A stretch of DNA of 16,415 nt from BOG-1184 sp049514575 (GTDB lineage Bacteria; Fibrobacterota; Chitinivibrionia; Chitinivibrionales; Chitinispirillaceae): positions 1 through 16,415 of the forward strand of contig JBEKUX010000067.1 in assembly GCA_049514575.1 (NCBI GenBank), read 5' to 3'. Below the pieces are notes generated by a model, which was given only the letters and a program-made list of their open reading frames with translations, did not search any database and was not told the origin of the DNA. The translations under genes were made by a program, and so were the position numbers. Of this stretch, positions 13,797-16,415 are shown piece by piece; position 1 is the first letter of the stretch, and every line of letters starts with the position of its first letter.

Positions 13797-14685
13797 ACCG
13801 CTTCTTCCTGAACACGGCCAGCATGCTGCCGGTGTCCATATACCAGGACTTCTTTTCATGTCCCAGCGCGGCGGCGGTCCAGCGAAGGAGTATGTCAAAC
13901 ATTGGGAAACGATATTTTGCAAGCCGGTTATGCAGAAATTCGAGGTCGGCGAATTGTCCGGACCCGGAGAGGTGTACCGGCGCAAACCCGTGTTTCCCGG
14001 CCAGACGGCTGAGCGTTGCCGGAGAAAAATAGTAGATATGTTCCTGTGGCTTGAATTGAAACCACCGCGGGCCGAACAGCTTCCGCTGGAAGCTGTCGAC
14101 ATTGGGCGTCACCAGCACGAGGATGCCGTTATCATCCAGCATGGAAGCGCATTTTTCCAGATCATTGTTGATATCCGGGAGATGTTCGAGAACGTCGAAC
14201 AGGGTAATCAACTGGTAGCGCTTTAACGGAGGGGCCGTGATGTGTTCGAGCGGCTGCCCGGTGATCGAATACTTCCTCTCGCGCAATTCAGCGATCATGT
14301 GCGTTTCCAGTTCCACGCCCTCAACCACCCGCCACCCCTCTTCTTTCAGGAGATCCATGAAATATCCGGCAGCGCATCCCACATCAAGCGCCGCCGAATA
14401 GCCGGACGGCAGATAGCGTTTGAACGCGTTGTACCATTTTTTGAACGTTTTGATGCGCAACGGCGCGACCAATTCATAATCCTGATACCCGCTTTCTTCG
14501 CTTCCGCGGTCGAAATAACCGTTCCGGTAGATGGAAAAAAGGTCTTCGTTGCAGATACGCGGGTCAACATACACCATGCCGCACGATATGCATTCGACAA
14601 TGTTAAAATCATTGATCGTATAGCGCGTTTTTATTGACGAAGCGGCACACACCGGACAGGGATAGCTGGAAAACGAGAAGGTCAT
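13795..14685 (-). CDS. Class I SAM-dependent methyltransferase with N-terminal zinc ribbon
   Basis: This 296-residue protein joins an N-terminal Cys4 zinc-binding element (Cys 10, 13, 32, 35, in YPCPVC and ECISCG) to a Rossmann methyltransferase domain. ALDVGCAAGYFMDLL (about 99-113) is the SAM-binding motif I, VEGVELE the motif II acidic strand, and LITLFDVLEHLPD the motif III/post-I strand. QEHIYYFSPATLSRLAGKHGF is a block typical of Methyltransf_23-type enzymes in polysaccharide and sugar-modification loci. Acceptor unknown. It is probably a sugar or glycan methyltransferase, inferred from architecture and from neighbouring envelope genes. The start has no strong Shine-Dalgarno. A candidate promoter (TTGCCC, 17 bp, TATATT) lies about 60 bp upstream. 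Confidence 0.88.
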   Translation of the reverse strand: MTFSFSSYPCPVCAASSIKTRYTINDFNIVECISCGMVYVDPRICNEDLFSIYRNGYFDRGSEESGYQDYELVAPLRIKTFKKWYNAFKRYLPSGYSAALDVGCAAGYFMDLLKEEGWRVVEGVELETHMIAELRERKYSITGQPLEHITAPPLKRYQLITLFDVLEHLPDINNDLEKCASMLDDNGILVLVTPNVDSFQRKLFGPRWFQFKPQEHIYYFSPATLSRLAGKHGFAPVHLSGSGQFADLEFLHNRLAKYRFPMFDILLRWTAAALGHEKKSWYMDTGSMLAVFRKKR

Positions 14686-14742
14686 GTCTTTTTCTATCGA
14701 AAGCGCCTTTGCAGGCCGATTTCAGGCTGAAAACAGTAGAGG

Positions 14743-14771
14743 AATATACAAAGAGGGGAAAGGAGGGGCAA
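14743..14771 (-). promoter_or_regulatory. Candidate promoter for the methyltransferase gene
   Basis: On the minus strand, TTGCCC (14771-14766) and TATATT (14748-14743) are separated by 17 bp, pointing toward the gene start at 14685. The -10 word is the same as in the promoter before the TIGR02147 gene. The expected transcript start is near 14736, leaving a leader of about 50 nt. Confidence 0.45.
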
Positions 14772-14850
14772 TCGTCAGCCGCATTGTTTTGAATAAACCG
14801 ATTCGCTGAACGTATTTTGGTGCAGTCGCCTTTTTCCGGTTTTGAAGATA

Positions 14851-14856
14851 TATATT
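14851..14856 (+). promoter_or_regulatory. Candidate -10 element (TATATT) ahead of uppS
   Basis: ATATATTG at 14850-14857 lies about 60 bp before the uppS ATG. No convincing -35 is present at standard spacing. It is listed because the same word recurs ahead of other genes in the window. Confidence 0.25.
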
Positions 14857-14915
14857 GTATCGTTTTCACGCTCATCAAACAGGCAGATGCTTTTCAAATT
14901 GAAAGTATCCATCCT

Positions 14916-15620
14916 ATGAATATTCCCCGCCATATCGGAATCATCATGGACGGCAATGGACGGTGGGCAAAAAAAAGGGGCCTGCCCCGCACAGCCGGCC
15001 ACGCGGCCGGTGTTGATGCGACGCGCGGCATCGTTCGCGCCAGCGGCGAACTCGGCACTTCCTATCTGACGCTCTATACCTTTTCAACCGAGAACTGGCA
15101 GCGTCCGAAAATGGAAGTTTCTTTTCTCATGGACCTTCTGGTGAAAATGACCCGCAGGGAGATCGAAAACCTCAACGCAAATAACGTCAGGCTGCGCACC
15201 ATCGGCGACCTTTCCGCGCTTCCGGCCAAGGCCCGCAACGTCCTCCTTGAAGGCATTGAAAAACTCAGTGGAAATACCGGCCTTACGCTTAATCTGGCCG
15301 TGAATTACGGAGGCCGCGCCGAAATCGTTGCCGCGGCAAAGACGATCGCCCGGGAAGCGGTGAAAAAACCGTCGATCATCGACGCGCTGGACGAAAAAGA
15401 CTTTGCTTCCCATCTGTATACCAAGGACATTCCGGATCCCGAGCTCATTATCCGGACCGGCGGAGACTGCCGTATTTCCAATTTCCTGCTCTGGCAGGCG
15501 GCATACGCTGAACTCTATATTACCGATGTGCTGTGGCCCGATTTCGACAAGAAGTGCCTCGTCGCGGCAATCGACGAGTATAACCGGCGCGACCGCAGGT
15601 TCGGAAAGGTAAAGGAGTGA
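14916..15620 (+). CDS. uppS: Undecaprenyl diphosphate synthase (cis-prenyltransferase)
   Basis: UppS adds cis-isoprene units from isopentenyl diphosphate to farnesyl diphosphate. The C55 product becomes the lipid carrier for peptidoglycan and surface glycans. The 234-residue product shows HIGIIMDGNGRWAKKRG with the Mg-binding Asp 12, GHAAGVDATRGIV, TLYTFSTENWQRP, LNLAVNYGGRAEI, and the C-terminal IIRTGGDCRISNFLLWQ and AELYITDVLWPDF. All are expected for the family. ATG 14916 begins right before the conserved core. A TTG at 14817 in the same frame would add 33 unconserved residues and is unlikely. GAAAG about ten bases upstream is a modest Shine-Dalgarno. cdsA follows with a one-base TGATG overlap, the common uppS-cdsA order. 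Confidence 0.96.
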   Translation: MNIPRHIGIIMDGNGRWAKKRGLPRTAGHAAGVDATRGIVRASGELGTSYLTLYTFSTENWQRPKMEVSFLMDLLVKMTRREIENLNANNVRLRTIGDLSALPAKARNVLLEGIEKLSGNTGLTLNLAVNYGGRAEIVAAAKTIAREAVKKPSIIDALDEKDFASHLYTKDIPDPELIIRTGGDCRISNFLLWQAAYAELYITDVLWPDFDKKCLVAAIDEYNRRDRRFGKVKE

Positions 15621-16415
15621 TGAACTTCCCTGATATCGGCAAACGGCTCCTCTTTGTGATACCGGCGGTTCCGCTTGCCTGGTGGCTCATCAATACCACA
15701 GTTTCGATCACGCCGCGGCCGGTCGCCGTCATCTATCCGGGCCACCTGCTCGTGATTTTACTGGCGATCCTTGCCTGCTACGAATATATCGGCATGCTCC
15801 GGCCCCTGTATCCGGAAAACGGCTTCTGGCTCAGTTACGTATGGCTCGCGGCCCAATTCATCCTGTATCTGACCGATAATCAGCTCCCCTACCATCTGGG
15901 CCTCTATATGCTCGTCATGCTGGTCGCCATCGAGGCGTTTGCATGGGGACGTTACAAGAAAAGGCGGCGATGGGCCAGGGCGAGCCTTCTGTTCAGCGGC
16001 GTTGCCTTTCTTTACATGTGCGCCATATCGCTCCTGAATTTTTATCACGACACCGGAACCTTTCAACAGCTCTTCCGCCGCATCGACCATCCCCTGCTCT
16101 CGCAGCTCGGCATCTGCCTCATTGTTTTCACCGTTGCGATGTGCGACACTTTCGCCTATTTCGTCGGGTGCGCCATCGGACGGCACCGGTTCAGCACCAT
16201 AAGCCCCAAAAAGACCGTGGAAGGAGCTGCCGGCGGATTCTGTGCCGCGGTGCTCACCGCGGCCGCAGGCTGGTGGTTCCTTGCAGACCCGTCGCTGCCG
16301 AAAGGCCTGGGGATACTTCTCGGCGTGCTCATCGGCGTTTTCGCCCAGGTCGGCGACCTTTTCGTGTCGCTGATGAAGCGTTACTTCCGCGTAAAAGATT
16401 CGTCACGGATCATTC
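15620..16415 (+). CDS. cdsA: Phosphatidate cytidylyltransferase, N-terminal part (3' end outside window)
   Basis: CdsA makes CDP-diacylglycerol from phosphatidate and CTP, the branch point of phospholipid synthesis, in the inner membrane. ATG 15620 shares its A with the uppS TGA, and AAAGGAG at 15611-15617 is a good ribosome-binding site. The 265 visible residues contain several hydrophobic segments (for example LLFVIPAVPLAWWLI near the start and LLVILLAILACY). The family blocks MCDTFAYFVGCAIGRHRF, SPKKTVEGAAGG and GVFAQVGDLFVSLMKR are present. The window ends inside the CdsA signature (S-L-M-K-R, four residues, K-D), just before the expected PGHGG-like part. No defect is seen; the gene is incomplete only because of the window edge. 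Confidence 0.95.
   Translation, partial: MNFPDIGKRLLFVIPAVPLAWWLINTTVSITPRPVAVIYPGHLLVILLAILACYEYIGMLRPLYPENGFWLSYVWLAAQFILYLTDNQLPYHLGLYMLVMLVAIEAFAWGRYKKRRRWARASLLFSGVAFLYMCAISLLNFYHDTGTFQQLFRRIDHPLLSQLGICLIVFTVAMCDTFAYFVGCAIGRHRFSTISPKKTVEGAAGGFCAAVLTAAAGWWFLADPSLPKGLGILLGVLIGVFAQVGDLFVSLMKRYFRVKDSSRII

Overview
The window looks like a chromosomal segment of a diderm bacterium with moderately high GC. The best lineage clue is a TIGR02147-type protein (4514-5350), a family I associate with Fibrobacterota and relatives such as Chitinispirillaceae. lpxB shows lipopolysaccharide synthesis. The lineage is inferred from gene content only. I see no rRNA, tRNA, CRISPR array, transposase or phage genes.

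Layout. Positions 1-1218 (+) hold the 3' end of lpxB, then panB. Positions 1348-4359 (-) hold three overlapping glycosyltransferase genes (GT4, GT2, GT2) converging on panB. Positions 4514-7920 (+) hold a TIGR02147 regulator-like gene and, 26 bp downstream, a large putative surface lipoprotein ending in seven propeller-type repeats. Positions 7921-8309 have no gene but contain three different inverted-repeat elements. Positions 8310-11143 (+) are a riboflavin operon, ribE-ribBA-ribH-nusB, with a fourth inverted-repeat element between ribH and nusB. Positions 11335-13773 (+) encode a YfhO-family membrane protein, possibly coupled to a small upstream ORF. Positions 13795-14685 (-) encode a zinc-ribbon SAM methyltransferase. 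Positions 14916-16415 (+) hold uppS and the 5' part of cdsA.

How the genes fit together. LpxB, the three glycosyltransferases, YfhO, the methyltransferase, UppS and CdsA all serve envelope glycan or lipid assembly: lipid A, sugar transfer, undecaprenyl carrier and phospholipid precursor. The riboflavin cluster supplies riboflavin synthase, both entry enzymes as a RibBA fusion, and lumazine synthase. RibD is absent, so the deaminase/reductase must be encoded elsewhere.

Most worth a second look: (1) the cluster of three unrelated inverted repeats after the lipoprotein gene, the first abutting a truncated eighth repeat of that gene; (2) ribBA, which has no ATG, GTG or TTG start able to include its conserved N-terminus and has Gln where a metal-binding His is expected in the RibB domain; (3) a 58-nt inverted repeat that begins at the ribH stop codon and carries the nusB ribosome-binding site; (4) the regulator-lipoprotein pair; (5) a recurring TATATT -10-like motif upstream of several genes. 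I found no clearly new multi-gene system. The repeat cluster and the TIGR02147-lipoprotein module are the closest candidates.
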